This document shows positions 23,454 to 34,828 of a stretch of DNA of 64,000 bases, piece by piece (the first letter of the stretch is position 1; every line of letters starts with the position of its first letter). The notes below the pieces were generated by a model, which saw nothing but the letters and a program-made list of their open reading frames with translations, did not search any database and was not told the DNA's origin. The stretch is from Sparassis latifolia (lineage: Eukaryota > Basidiomycota > Agaricomycetes > Polyporales > Sparassidaceae), in NCBI GenBank assembly GCA_018466975.1, contig CM031556.1, positions 3,472,001 through 3,536,000 of the forward strand, written 5' to 3'. The position numbers and the translations under genes were made by a program.

Positions 23454-25392
23454 TACAGAATGATCGTGCAGCGATTTTTTTTCGTCTGTGTATCCCCGCA
23501 AAATCACCGGAGTCGACACCCGTAGACCAAGCTTGGACACATAAGGCAAGATCCAGACAAGGTATGATTTCAACCTCCTGGTTGTGGTTGACCAAGGTGG
23601 AAGAAAAGAACAGAGGTATAGTAATTTTAGGCCGCATACTTCTATACCCACTGCTCGAGAAAGAAGTTTAAACTCACCTTCCAGGTCGCGAGAAGCTGCG
23701 GCGCAGGTTCCTTGCTCTGCAGTGAATCTCGAGGCCGCTTGACATCGTGAAGTCACGGCGCGCCGTGTGCACGGCAATAGCAACCACCTGAGAGCGGACT
23801 GCGATCATGTCCGGTCAAGGATCTGGGCGTAAACCATCGGGCGCAGGTTGCGCTCATCGCTTCCCCCGATTTCCATCTTTGAAGTGAGTTGCGTGATATC
23901 TCCGCGAATGAACAGACTGAACGCAAGTCCGACTACTTGGCGGAGATTTCTTAGACATTCATTCAGTATGCTCAAACTTCCAAACTTGACCGATCATCGG
24001 ACGTGGACGCCCGCGTTCGTGTGAGATCGTGGTTCTACAGATGCTGCTTGCGTTACATACGACAGCTTTACTTTCTGGAACGGTCAGTGATTTGTTGAAT
24101 GAGTAAGGGCAGACATAGCTGATGAAGAGAAGAAATATCAGATCACCTCGCGTAAGACCCCGCTGCGTGGCGCATAATCGTATACTAACAAGTCGATCTT
24201 CGTCCATGCATTTGGATTCGAGTGCGGTCACTGGCAGTCTCCTTATAGTGGTAGGGTCGGCCGGAAATTAAATAAGTTAAATCAAATGAATTCGGGCAAG
24301 TGAGAAAGTATTTACTCTGCAGCTTTGCGTGATGCCCAGCATGTCCTTAACTCCTGCACACAGGTGCCTTGGTGTATGGACATCGGGTTTCATGTAACTT
24401 ACACAAAATCCAAGATGATTTTCTAAAGTTATATTCAAACCATGCAGTACAGTCAGACATGGGAACACAACTGCAGGGATGACTCTTCTAGTGATGCAAC
24501 CAAAAAAACCCAGGCTCTGTAAATTTTACATGTTGATAACATGCAGAACTTCAAAATTTCTCCTCACCCTTCGGGCGAGAGTGCATGTCTGTCTTGTAGC
24601 ACAATTAAACTTTGGCCCAGTGTGGTTACATTCACTGTAGCTATCTGAATGCCAAGAGTACTCCACCGGAGAAAGCTGAGACCACAACCTAGGGAGAGAG
24701 GTACCCTTGAGGACCTTAATTGGGTTTGTGCACATGCATATATTTATGGCTGTAGATAGCCCCAGATGTTCAAAATGATACTTCTGTGGCTCCACTAACT
24801 TAGATGTCATATTCTATAAAGGCCACGGTATCCTCTGGCCTCATCTATGAGCTGCAACCACAAAACCAGTGCCTGACAGGCCACAATTCCATCATTGAGC
24901 TCATCTCAAAGACCAAATCTCCAGTGCACTATGTTTATTGAGAATATGTACATGCCTATGAGAGGGGCAGTGACATTTTTGCGAAAGACACTATGGTGCA
25001 TCATTATTGAGCACTTAACATACCAAAAACAGATAAGACCTTCCGCTTTTGGAAGGAAGGAGGGAGGGAGGGGTACCCTGGGGACCCTTATTTTGGTTTT
25101 GGGAGTTGTGGTAGTGAACTGACGATACTCGGGCAACATAGCCTGCCGTTTGGAAAAGGGGAATGGTCTTTCTTCCAGCGAGGAGTCAGACCGCTTTCAT
25201 TTCAAAGGGCTGAGTGAGGAAGAGGGAGAGTGGCATTGCATGGGAATTTGGGACAAGCTCCCGGGAGTGGAATAGCTGGTGGCGTGACCTGGTGAATCTC
25301 TCTTGTGTGCAGTAGAAGAAATGTTGACTGCTGGGGCTCAAGGTAACTCTTCTGCTGGTACTGGAGCTCCCCTGCTCGCTGGCGGTGTGTAA
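23454..25392. other. Gene-to-repeat transition zone
   Basis: No gene can be supported here. A possible small two-exon ORF starts at ATG 23807 (with GTGAGT about 75 bp on) but matches nothing recognisable. Two diverged direct repeats, GAGAGGTACCC-type near 24695-24735 and GGGAGGGGTACCCTGG-type near 25060-25100, suggest old repeat debris. The sequence becomes AT-richer from about 24.2 kb. Confidence 0.4.
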
Positions 25393-25925
25393 TGGGGGGG
25401 CAAGACCTTATTACACCGAACCTCAGATACTGTGCACCAAGCTCTATTCTGGAGCGTCGTGCATGTATCAAGGTCATGGTGTGTAAAGTCTCTGACTTCA
25501 ACACACCGACATGCACTCGATACACGCAGAGCGCATACAAATAATACACAATAGTTACATAATACGTGATGAGATTAGATAAGATTAGGGCACAAGTACC
25601 GCTTGGTACTTGGGCCCCGCAATACAACAGCAGTGCATTACACCCCCACTGAACACGTTCCACAGGACCATAACGCCGACTGTGTCATTGAATAGATGAC
25701 GCAGGCGATGATGCGAGGCAGGATAGCATGATGAGGTAAAATGACATTCCGGGGCGATGACAGACACAATCAGAACACACAGGCAGTTTGCAGGCACATG
25801 GAGGGTACACATCACATCCCCAGCCAGAGCCCACAGCAACATGTCAAGAGTAGGCACACCAGCGTACACTAGTGGCCACCCATGTCATGGTCGGGGTCAC
25901 CAGCCTCGGGGGTCACACCGGTGAA
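25393..25925 (-). repeat. Repeat C, copy 1 (partial)
   Basis: It starts at AATGGGGGG near 25390. It shares long near-identical stretches with 27337-27860, for example GAACCTCAGATAC, CACCAAGCTCTATTCTGGAG and GATTAGATAAGATTAGGGC. The similarity stops soon after AGTGGCCACCCATGTCATGG near 25880. This copy lacks the coding part seen in copy 2. Confidence 0.85.
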
Positions 25926-26011
25926 GGGACGCAGCGCGCTGAGGTAGGAATCACATCCGGGAAGCGGTCTCACATTTTGGAGATACTACAGGGTGCTACA
26001 CAAACCGACCC

Positions 26012-26721
26012 CTAGTCTGACATCAGTTGGAAGCTGGTTATTGGAGGAGGGCACGCTACGAGCCCGAATGCTACTTCCAATTCCTCGACTGTGATCCGCA
26101 ACCGTCTCAAAGTACCATCCGCCAGCTCGCGTCTACCAGTGATTCCACGCATGACATCATACAGTTTGCGGGCCGCATTGCGCAATGTCTCAACCCGAAG
26201 GTGCAAGGTTCCTGATGGCGATAAAAAGCTGAGGAACACGACTCCAGGAAAATAGGGACAGGACGACCGCGCACCAATGTCAGGGAGACCATCCGGTGGG
26301 TGGCCTAAACCAAAGTCCTCGCGGACAGCAGGGTCGTCATACAGAACGCGGGCAGTCAAACCATGAGGAATGACCGCAGGAAGGTGATCCGCAATTCGGG
26401 GTATCATCCGACGACCACCTTCTACAGTGTGAGCTGTTGCCAGGTGTATTTCCACCTGGGCCAGGACAGGGATATCGCGCGGAAGGGGTAGGATGATCCC
26501 CACGCTGGCTGCTTCAGACTGGGCTTGGACCATAAGGACCTCAGGGACATGTGAGGGTCAGACAGCAAAGGATCATATGCTCGTGGGGGCCTCACCAGCA
26601 GGACGTGCATCCGGACCGCCCATGCTTTCCACAGGATCGGATCGAAGGGCTCGGTAAAGATCTCAATGCGAAGAAGAGCTTCTGCGAGGGTGTATTTGCG
26701 AAGGATCACGCTGGCGTCCAT
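26012..26721 (-). CDS. Hypothetical protein next to repeat C, one frameshift
   Basis: From ATG 26721 the frame encodes MDASVILRKYTLAEALL and continues to DPHMSLRS. A one-base shift near 26530 then leads into a second open frame ending ITSFQLMSD at 26012. Together they give about 230 aa of mixed composition with amphipathic helices. The two frames read as one protein because both avoid low complexity and meet at the same point. No family is recognised and no TM or signal peptide is seen. It lies just beyond repeat C copy 1 on the same strand and may belong to a larger mobile unit. Confidence is limited. Confidence 0.35.
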
Positions 26722-27336
26722 GGATGGGAGATTGAGTTTAGGATGGGAGATGCCTCCGAGACGGATGGGTCCTTATTAGGCGCTCGGGCGGGTTTGGTGA
26801 CGGAAGGTCCCTCGGAATGAGTAGGAGCGTGAGGGGACGGGATTGTGAGATATGGTGTGATGGGCAGTGATTCAGCGGAGCGATTGTTAAGCAGATGCAG
26901 GCAGTATCGGGAGGGCAGGAAAGGTCAGGACTAGTTAAGTATGATGGCAGGGAAAAAGGGGAGGGGGAGAACCCACCGTCCCGGAAGGTACGCTTGCGAA
27001 AAGACTTGTTTCCCATTCCCATCCCATCCAGTTAGTGCATCTTTGGGCAGTCTTGCATTTTGTGCGTTTTCTGGGCAGTCTTGCATTTCTGCGTTTTAGC
27101 GTTCTCCTTAGGGCAGTGCGATTTTAGTCCGACGCGTTGTCCAGCGATCATTGCGACTACAGAGATTTTCCTAGCTACGCTTTCGGGCCACCCACCTCAT
27201 ACCTCTGGAATAGACTCTTCTCCCTCGTTGCATCTCAGACCCCACGCGGACTTGATTCTGCTCGTACTCCACCTTTCCGGCTTGCGACAGAACATCAATC
27301 ACGTCACCGGGGTTGGGACTGAGCTGGCTGCTTATA
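26722..27336. other. Unassigned spacer
   Basis: A CT-rich stretch (on the minus strand) precedes the hypothetical gene, followed by unique sequence with two close copies of GGGCAGTCTTGCATTT (near 27045 and 27075). No gene is supported. Confidence 0.4.
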
Positions 27337-28748
27337 ATGGGGGGGCGAGACTTTATCACACCGAACCTCAGATACAGTGCACCAAGCTCTATTCTGGAGT
27401 GTTGTGCGTGTATCAAGGTCGTGGTGTGTTAAGTCTCTGACGTCAACACACCGGCGCGCTCGATACACGCAGAGCATGTACAAATAGTACACAACAGTTA
27501 CATAATATATGATGAGATTAGATAAGATTAGGGCACAAGTACCGCTTGGTACGTGTGCCCCGCAATACAACAGCGGCATGTTACACCCTCACCCACTGGA
27601 CACGTTCCATGGGACCATGATATTGACTGCACCATTGAGTGGATGACGCAGGCGGCAATGCGAGGCGGGACAGCACAATGAGGCAAGGCGATGGATGAGG
27701 GCGATGACAGACACGGCCAGAACACACAGGCGGGTTGCGGGCACACGAAGGGTATGCATTACGTCCCCAGCCGTGGCCCACAGCGGCACGTCAATGGGAG
27801 GCACACCAGCATAAGCTAGTGGCCACCCATGTCATGGTCAGGGTCACCGGCCTCGGGGGTCGCTCCAGGGTTGGGACCCAGCTCACTGCTGCCAGCAGGA
27901 GCGTTGCCAGCACTGGGTGTGGGTGGTTTGGGGTCTGGCAGCTGCATGCCACATCCTCATCGATGAGCGACAATAACTCGTGGGTCGGGGGTACCGGTCG
28001 AGCACGTCCATCACGAAGGTCCGCCGGGAAGTGTCCCTCGAATGGGGTCACATCTTCGAGAACCTGTCCGAGGATGTAGTTGCGATGTCGACGGTGGAAC
28101 TTCTCGAGGAATCCAATCCGCATGGGATGGAATCCGCGGGCAGCGTACCATTGTGCGACATTGTAGACGGACAAATTTTGTGTGAACGAGCGGGGAAACG
28201 GGGCTGGCTTGTTGTTGTTGGCCACGGGGTAATGCCCAACCTGTACGATCCACACATACAGTCCGGGGATGGAGAAAAGCTCTGCAGTGTGCTCGATGAA
28301 CACATTGCGGGCCGTTGCGGGTATACCAGGTGGGATGATGGGGGCCATGTGGCGTGCAAGCCACATCACCTCCAGGTCCTGGTGTAAGGGGGCCTCCGAG
28401 TGATTATTTTTCAAGTGTCTGATGGCCCAGTGAACCTGACTTGGGTTCTGTGCGTACCACGCCACCCACTTATCGAACATTGATGAGCTGGTGGGGTTGG
28501 TTATCCTACGGGGAGGCGGAGCCATCAGTGGGTGGATCACTCCAGAGCTGCCATGACGTCGCCACGACATGAGTAAGTTCATCATGCCGTGGGACGCGGT
28601 CAAGTGTCCGTCTTGCTGCATCTGCCGGATGAGGTCGGTCGCCCGGGTGCATGCATCATCGTCGCCACCGTGGGCCGCATCGATGAGTCGCTGCGAGTCA
28701 TGGACGTACCGGGGTACAAATTTGTACCACTCGGTCGCCCTCCACGGC
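27337..28748 (-). repeat. Repeat C, copy 2 (most complete)
   Basis: It begins at TAATGGGGGGGCGAGAC and continues to 28748, where foldback element A interrupts it. Its left about 525 bp matches copy 1. Its left about 260 bp and the part 27880-28530 match copy 3 at 40770-43170. It encodes the ORF described next. The minus-strand orientation is set by that ORF. Confidence 0.85.
27791..28735 (-). CDS. Repeat-C protein, unrecognised, 5' end cut by element A
   Basis: An open frame of at least 300 codons runs from the element A junction leftwards. Distinctive segments are EWYKFVPRYVHDSQRLIDAA, MFDKWVAWYAQNPSQVHWAI, FIEHTAELFSIPGLYVWI and FHRRHRNYILGQVLEDVTPF. It is Trp/His-rich, with no TM and no zinc-finger or nuclease motif that I recognise. 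The frame is open upstream as far as the palindrome, so the true start was lost or displaced. Copy 3 (42553-43108) retains the same protein in broken form, showing it is a repeated gene. The last about 40 codons before 27791 may lie past the true end or in an intron. It may be cargo or a replication protein of an unknown element. Confidence 0.45.
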   Translation of the reverse strand, partial: TEWYKFVPRYVHDSQRLIDAAHGGDDDACTRATDLIRQMQQDGHLTASHGMMNLLMSWRRHGSSGVIHPLMAPPPRRITNPTSSSMFDKWVAWYAQNPSQVHWAIRHLKNNHSEAPLHQDLEVMWLARHMAPIIPPGIPATARNVFIEHTAELFSIPGLYVWIVQVGHYPVANNNKPAPFPRSFTQNLSVYNVAQWYAARGFHPMRIGFLEKFHRRHRNYILGQVLEDVTPFEGHFPADLRDGRARPVPPTHELLSLIDEDVACSCQTPNHPHPVLATLLLAAVSWVPTLERPPRPVTLTMTWVATSLCWCASH

Positions 28749-29019
28749 CACTAGTAGGCAGCCCCAATGTATACAATATCCCCATGAAGAGCCAGCTTTA
28801 TTGTGCACGCAGTGGTCAGTATTGTATTGTACATAAAGTAACCAGATTGTATACATTGTTGTACACAAAGTAACCAGATTGTGTACATTGTTGTACACAT
28901 TATAACCAAATTGTGTACATTGTTGTACACATTAGTAACCAAATTGTACATTGCAAATGATATTGTAATTGTAAACAAAGAAGGGCAGATTGTATACAAT
29001 TGTACAAAATAAACTGCAT

Positions 29020-29100
29020 CCTGCCAGAATTGAACTCTCGACCTCCTGACATATGCTTACATAAGCACATATGACATGCACATATCCAACTGAGCCATTT
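29020..29100 (-). ncRNA. tRNA-like module, element A left arm
   Basis: Read on the minus strand, an A-box-like TGGCTCAGTTGGA (29097-29085) is followed about 50 nt later by a B-box-like AGTTCAATTC (29036-29027). The latter sits in a plausible T-arm (four of five pairs, seven-base loop). The acceptor stem does not pair and an internal ACATATGC palindrome replaces the anticodon arm. It is a relic or a Pol III promoter rather than a tRNA gene. Confidence 0.5.
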
Positions 29101-29320
29101 GTCCTTATTTGTCCTTCAAACTCAATTCTATATAGGGCTATTGCCTTTACTAAAAATGTTATAATGTTGTAATAAAGCTATAATAAAAATGAACTACATA
29201 TTTGTAGATGGTTAGATCATCAGTAATAAGTATAATGTAGTAGTTCTTACAAAACACTATAATATTTTTTAGTAGAGGCAATAGCCTTATATAGAATTGA
29301 GTTTGAAGGACAAATAAGGA

Positions 29321-29402
29321 CAAATGGCTCAGTTGGATATGTGCATGTCATATGTGCTTATGTAAGCATATGTCAGGAGGTCGAGAGTTCAATTCTGGCA
29401 GG
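29321..29402 (+). ncRNA. tRNA-like module, element A right arm
   Basis: This is the mirror copy of the left-arm module. The A-box-like sequence is at 29325-29337 and the B-box-like sequence at 29386-29395, pointing right and out of the element. Confidence 0.5.
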
Positions 29403-29705
29403 ATGCAGTTTATTTTGTACAATTGTATACAATCTGCCCTTCTTTGTTTACAATTACAATATCATTTGCAATGTACAATTTGGTTACTAATGTGTACAAC
29501 AATGTACACAATTTGGTTATAATGTGTACAACAATGTACACAATCTGGTTATAATGTGTGCAACAATGTACACAATCTGGTTACTTTGTGTACAACAATG
29601 TATACAATCTGGTTACTTTGTGTACAATACAATACTGACCACTGCGTGCACAATAAAGCTGGCTCTTCGTGGGGATATTGTATATATTGGGGCTGCCTAC
29701 TAGTG

Positions 29706-32700
29706 AATAGCGGGTCCTCGCCATAGCCCTTTTGGACTGCGGCCAGGAATGGGGTATCCTGTTCCAAATGGGCCTTCAGTGGAGGTCCGTTGGTACGTGA
29801 TTCAGCTATCGTTGGGTCCTCGTCCTTTGCACCTAGAGCTGGTGTCACTAGAGGCAGGTGGGAGGCCATCTCACTGGCCTCCTGATCCCTTGACTCCTGC
29901 ACATCCTTGGGCAGCTGTGCTGAGCGCTGAATAGTTCCGGCACGCAGCTCAGCAATGCAGTTGGAGGGTAGGTCATCCCACTCAGGGTCTAGATGAACAT
30001 CTGCGTTCACATAGTCCTGGATGGGTGCGAATTCATCCGCATTGTCGTTCTCGTAGTACCTCGATAGACAGTCTGCGACCTTATTGGTCGCGCCTTCTAC
30101 ATCCTGGATTTTGTATTGAAATCGAGACATGTACTCATTCCAACGAATCTGTCGATTCATTGGATTGGTTACGCCTTCAAGTACTTCAATGCCTGATGGT
30201 CGGTCGCGATCATTATCGGTCGGCAGAGTAATTTGTCCTCCCACTTGAGAAGAGCTTCCAGTATCGTGAGTGCCTCGTGTTCATATGTTTTATAAGCACG
30301 TTGCGCACTCGTGAATTTCTTCGACAGGAAACCAGTCGGGCGACATGTTCGCCAGTCTGGTCCCTGTCTGTACATCGCTCCAATGCCGTATAACGACGCA
30401 TCAGATATCACCCAGATGGGTTCTGGTAGACGTGAATCGATTGGCTTCAGGATGGGTGCCTTACACGCCAAAGCTTTGATCATTTCGAAGCATTTGGTGT
30501 GCATTGGGCGCCATACGAATGCTCGGTCGTTATGAGCCATGTCCGACAACGGCGAAGTGAACACCATTACATCGGGCATGAAGTGTCCCAAGTAGTTCAC
30601 GAGCCCTAGGAATTGTTGTACTTCTTTGTAAGATCGAGGTATTCGCCATTCGCAAATATGGCTCATCTTGTCTGAGTCTGTGTGGAGTCCTCAGTCATCG
30701 ATTAGATGACCTAGGCAATCCATGCTCCATGAGTATAGGTCACATTTCGTCTCGCTGAGGTAGAGCTTTGCCTCCCTCAGCTTACAGAATACAATTTCCA
30801 GATGACGCTTATGTTCTTCGATTATATCGGAGAACACGAATATGTCGTCGAGGTATACGTAAACGTATCATCCGATGCAGTCACGGAATATCAACGTCAT
30901 GAGGCTTTGGAATGTCGCTGGGGCATTACAATTGCCTTGTTGCATGACGTGGCTTACAGAACGTACCGTATGGGGTGGAGAACACTGTTTTCCAGACGTC
31001 CTCCGCCGCTGCACGTATTTGTTCATATGCATCGGACAAGTCAATCTTCGATGGGTACTTGGCACGAGATACGTCCATGCGTATCTGGTCCTGGTCTGGG
31101 AATGGGGTTATGTCCTTTATGGTGTTGTCATTGCATTTACGTGCATCGACAACCGTCCGTAATTTTCCACTCTTCTTCATAATACATATCATGGGCACTG
31201 CCTGAGGAGCCTGCTTGGACTCCCACCAGCCAGCGTCCTGGTATCATTGGATCTTGGTTAGAAGCAATGGCTTCATTGCATCAGCACATCTCGGTAATTG
31301 CTGTCGATACTGCTCATCGTTATTGATGAGCGGTATTTGATGGTTGATTTCACGGAACGGTAGAAGAATTGAGGGCAGGGGACACATTATGTCCCTCGTC
31401 TTCTCAATCCAGGCTTTTCGGTGTTCTTGTAGTTTCTCCTTGGATGCTATTGCGTCTGAGGGTTCTATGAGTGTGGCATGAATTTCTTCGTCTTTACAAT
31501 GTTCGTTCAGTGCGAATGCCATTAAGTCATTTAGACCTAATGGGTTTGGCTGACTGAACCGGTCTCATTGTGGTTCGTTTATCGAGTGTCTAGTCAGTGC
31601 GAATTTCTCTGAGATGTCAGGGAAACAGTCCTTTTTGGGCTGTTTCCTGTTTCTCGTGGTTGGTTTTTCTTTTGCCTTGACATTTCCATCATTCCCCTCC
31701 CCTCTTAGGACTGTCCCAGGTTCACACCATGAGACTGGGGTGGCTTCGCGGCCATTGGTCTCATTGCGGGGTCCTATTGTGGGTTGTCCGGGGTTATAAC
31801 AGTAAGGGTACCGACGTTGTTGTGCACGTGGTAGTATGAGTGCGACACTCTTTGTCGTTGGATCAATATGGTGCGGTTCTCGAAGTCGAGAACCACGCCA
31901 TATTTATGCATGAACACTGTGCCTAGTACGACGTCGTATCAATCGATATCGACGACGTCTAGGTAGTGTTGTGCCTTTACTGGGCCTATGAATATTGTGA
32001 GTCATGCACCATAATTGATGCGCATCCTGCTTCCCTTGGTGCCCAGTTGGAGACCTATTTGGTCATCCAGATCGATTCGGTCTGCCTTCGAAATGTACGC
32101 CATCTCCGGAGAAATGGAGTCTGTTGTGCACCCGGAGTCGAATAGTGTATAGGTCTTGATCCCATTGATCAAGACCTCTGCACATAATGTTCATTGTGTC
32201 TGCAGGTTTCGCTGAGGCTGCATGGCTGGGTCGGTCAGGCGTCGTACACGTGAATCGTACAGCCATGCATTCCTTGAGGATCGTGCATCTGTTGTGGGTT
32301 CACTAGCATGGAGGTGTACAGTTTGCATACACTTTCCAGGCTTGTGTTGATGTATGGCGCTGAATCTCATCGATCCCAGATGAACATCGTATTCATCATT
32401 CCAGCCATCATCTCCAGATGGGGGTTCACGCTCATCTGCTGATGAGTACTGTGATCCCTCTGGAGCCCAGTCCGACTCAGGATATGTCTGGTATCCTGTG
32501 TCGTTCTGGTATGGCCCTTCATTTCCGTCAGTTTTAGGGTTCATCTCCTGTGGAGCCAGCTCCTGAACTGCAGCCTCTGGTTCCACCGGTTCTTGATTTG
32601 TCTGTTCCTCATCCTCGGAGCGGTCATCGACTACACGTTGTACGTGTAGTCACGCTGGCCGAGGTTTACTGTAGTTCAGGCACGTCGGGTCTGTCGAGAA

Positions 32701-32968
32701 GTGGCCCTTGCCACTGCAAGAATAATAAGTGACGTTTGCGTTCATCGCCTTGTTGTTCGCTGGTGGTCTTGATCCCGAGACTGCCGAGTTTGTAGTAGGA
32801 TGACCACCCCCATGACATTGTCTGTCGCGTGGGTTCATCGTTCTACGGCCAGCATTACCGCCTGCCGTGCATGTCCTGGGTGTGCCCCTCCTCATCCTTG
32901 TCCTTGCGGGTGGTAGGTAGGTCGTGTATCTCCCGTCGATGATATCATCGGCGCGAGGAATGACATGG
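29706..32968 (-). mobile_element. Gypsy-B retrotransposon, 3' part of a split, degenerate copy
   Basis: On the minus strand, from right to left, there is a gag zinc-knuckle remnant (CSGKGHFSTDPTC, near 32700), a protease (FDSGCTTDS, near 32120), reverse transcriptase, RNase H and the start of integrase. The copy is cut at GYGEDPLF by element A at 29705 and on the right by the gypsy-A LTR at 32969. In-frame stops and frameshifts are frequent. No LTR of its own was found. Confidence 0.8.
29760..31250 (-). pseudogene. Gypsy-B reverse transcriptase-RNase H (broken)
   Basis: Fragments include KSGKLRTVVDARKCNDNTIK, KIDLSDAYEQIR, NAPATFQSLM, the catalytic YLDDIFVFSD (near 30835), FLGLVNYLGHFMPDV, the RNase H start ISDASLYGIGA and the YETHEALTILEAL-type helix, then LSRYYENDNADEF. 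A TGA interrupts the frame near 30690, and a frameshift lies near 30960-31000. The order RT, RNase H, then integrase identifies Ty3/Gypsy. It is not functional. Confidence 0.8.
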
Positions 32969-33370
32969 TGTTATGCTAGGGCGTACCACTAAGACTAAGT
33001 GTCGATCGTTGAGCACACACGAAGTGAAAGACTAAGTGTGGCGAGTCGCGAAGTATCTTCACACGAAGGCTAAGTGGAAAGCCCGTGTATTGAAGGTAAA
33101 GTAACCAGATCGAGACTGGGGCTCCAGTCGATGATCTCAGTCTTATATACTAATAGTACATGCTGAGTAATACATGCCAGTAATGGCTGAGTCAACGAGT
33201 ACCCTCACAGTGAGGGATGAGTCACTACTAGTTCTAGACTATGATGTCATGGTCTAGATAGAGTCCGGATCGAGTTGAGAAGCGTCGAGACTTAAAGTCT
33301 CAAATCAACGCATAATCGTACAATGTAGTTAGAAAGAAAAAAGATAGGTACGCTGCGTACCGTTGTAACA
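32969..33370. repeat. Gypsy-A LTR (copy 1)
   Basis: The LTR is 402 bp with TGTTA/GTAACA-type ends. It resembles the LTRs of copy 2 but lacks part of the duplicated GAGTACCCTC block. Internal sequence starts with TAAGCCCCTTCC, whose minus strand is the purine-rich tract GGAAGGGGCTTA. Confidence 0.85.
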
Positions 33371-33411
33371 TAAGCCCCTTCCTATGCCGCCTTTGCCCTT
33401 AAAGGTGTTTC

Positions 33412-34791
33412 CTATGTGTCTCCTGCTTCCGAGGGTGTTACGCTGTTCATTGGGAACCCTTCTGTGTACATCGAACCTGTCCCATTGAAATCAGAGAATC
33501 GTGGATCCGTCTGAGGGTCGGGGTGAGAGAACAATATACTGCATGCGTCGTAATTGGCGTAAAAGTCGTCAGCATGGGGGCAACCTTCTAACGTGTGGCC
33601 CGGTGCTTGCTTTCCACAGTAGTAGCAACACATTCTGTTGGACAACAACATGGGGCACGTGTTTGGGTCGTGAGATGCAGGGACTGCTTGGCAGACTATG
33701 CAGATGGAGAATGGGCAGGTGTACTTCGGATGAGTATACTGTCCACAGAATACACACTGGGGGTGTGGTCGCTGGTATGCGACATACGACGGGATGGTCC
33801 TTTGGGGCCCGATGAGTGCCGCAGAGAAGGCAGGAGGGAATGGGGGTTCACTTCCGTCGACATCGATGAGAGTCTGGCTCGACTGGTCGGAGTGCCCAAC
33901 TTTCTCGGTCTGCGTAGCATCCTCTGCTGTCATCGGGGTTAACCCTTCAGCATGATGGTTAGGACTTCCACTGAAGTTCCATTCTGGTATGTAGTCTGGA
34001 GGGGGTTCTGCACACAGAGGGCATGCAATAGAGAAGCCGTTGTGAGTCGATGTCGGGAGAGAAGACATTGAGGTGTTTCCTAATATGTTGAACAGTTGTG
34101 GGGTGGGAACCGTTATGGGATCGATGACAAGATGCGATGGTCGAGGCGGGGGTATAGGAGATGCTTCTTCTTGTGGGGTTTCCGGTGGCATGTCTGTCAA
34201 GAAGCTAGGTAGGAACGGCTGTGTGGCATCTGCATCTAGCTCGATGAGCCATTGGTACGTGTTCATCTGAGCAAACATCAGCGCTAGCATCTCCTCTTGT
34301 CGCTGGATCCTATCTCCCATGCTTAATGCCAACACTTCCATCCTTTCTGTGTATCGTCGTGCTCCTGCTATCACGTGCTGCATGGAAATGACTTCCGATT
34401 TGGCAGCTTGTTGTGAGTGGATAATTCTAAGAGCATATTGGGCGTGAGAGTCGTCCAACGTGGCTAGGGCGTGGAGGTATAACTCCTCGTATTCTGCTAG
34501 GACGCGGACCACTCTTGATTCATGGAGCTCTCGATTCATCCAAGACATATCGGGTAGGGATGGTGTGGTGGTTCTAGAATGTATGGGGTTGATCGAGTCA
34601 ACTACGCCAATGACGAAGTCTTCTAAGTCACCGATGGTTCCGATCCGTTGTGAGAAATGGAGGTGGGCCACAAGGCCGTCTCATATGTCATGTGCTGGTA
34701 CTCCTCTGAAGTTCCTTGGGTGTGGCGAGGGGCTTGCAGAGGTTTCTAAGAAGTAGTCATTGACAGGGGACTGTACTCTGGATGATGGCAT
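33412..34791 (-). CDS. Gypsy-A extra ORF downstream of integrase (zinc-knuckle protein), copy 1
   Basis: About 455 codons lie between the chromodomain and the 3' LTR, with one in-frame stop near codon 37; downstream of it 419 codons are open. The N-terminal half is helical (RVLAEYEELYLHALATLDDS, SMGDRIQRQEEMLALMFA) and the middle is Pro-rich. The C-terminal part has CVFCGQYTHPKYTC (CX2CX4HX4C) and CYYCGKQAPGHTLEGC (CX2CX6HX4C). The position corresponds to env in some LTR elements, but there is no signal peptide or TM helix. A nucleic-acid-binding, Gag-like accessory protein is inferred. Copy 2 has the same protein. Confidence 0.6.
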
Positions 34792-34828
34792 AGCGAGAGA
34801 TCAGAAGCAGTGAAGATTTACGCGGGCG

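Larger units (their letters stand above)
28749..29705. mobile_element. Foldback element A with tRNA-like modules in both arms
   Basis: The ends are CACTAGTAGGCAGCCCC at 28749 and its reverse complement ending at 29705. Arms of about 415 bp are nearly perfect inverted copies around an AT-rich loop of about 110 bp (about 29165-29275). The outer part of each arm is a tandem array of a roughly 32-bp unit (GTAACCAGATTGTGTACATT...), with four units on the left and five on the right. The inner part of each arm carries a tRNA-like module. The left flank is repeat C coding sequence and the right flank is gypsy-B integrase sequence. No target duplication is seen. Confidence 0.85.

Noticed and set aside
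23807..24030. Small two-exon gene after RIB7
   Set aside because: There is an ATG and a good donor, but the product is short, basic and Pro/Ser-rich with no family; not enough support for a CDS entry.
24690..25100. LTR pair around the GGTACCC direct repeats
   Set aside because: Only about 40 bp is similar and diverged, with no TG/CA ends or internal coding.
28770..29000. CRISPR-like array in the 32-bp tandem repeats
   Set aside because: Units are contiguous with no unique spacers, and the context is an eukaryotic palindrome.
29020..29402. Functional tRNA genes in element A (and B)
   Set aside because: A and B boxes are present, but acceptor stems do not pair and the anticodon arms are abnormal; kept only as tRNA-like modules.
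33412..34791. Envelope protein in gypsy-A
   Set aside because: There is no signal peptide, TM helix or furin-like site; zinc knuckles point to nucleic-acid binding.
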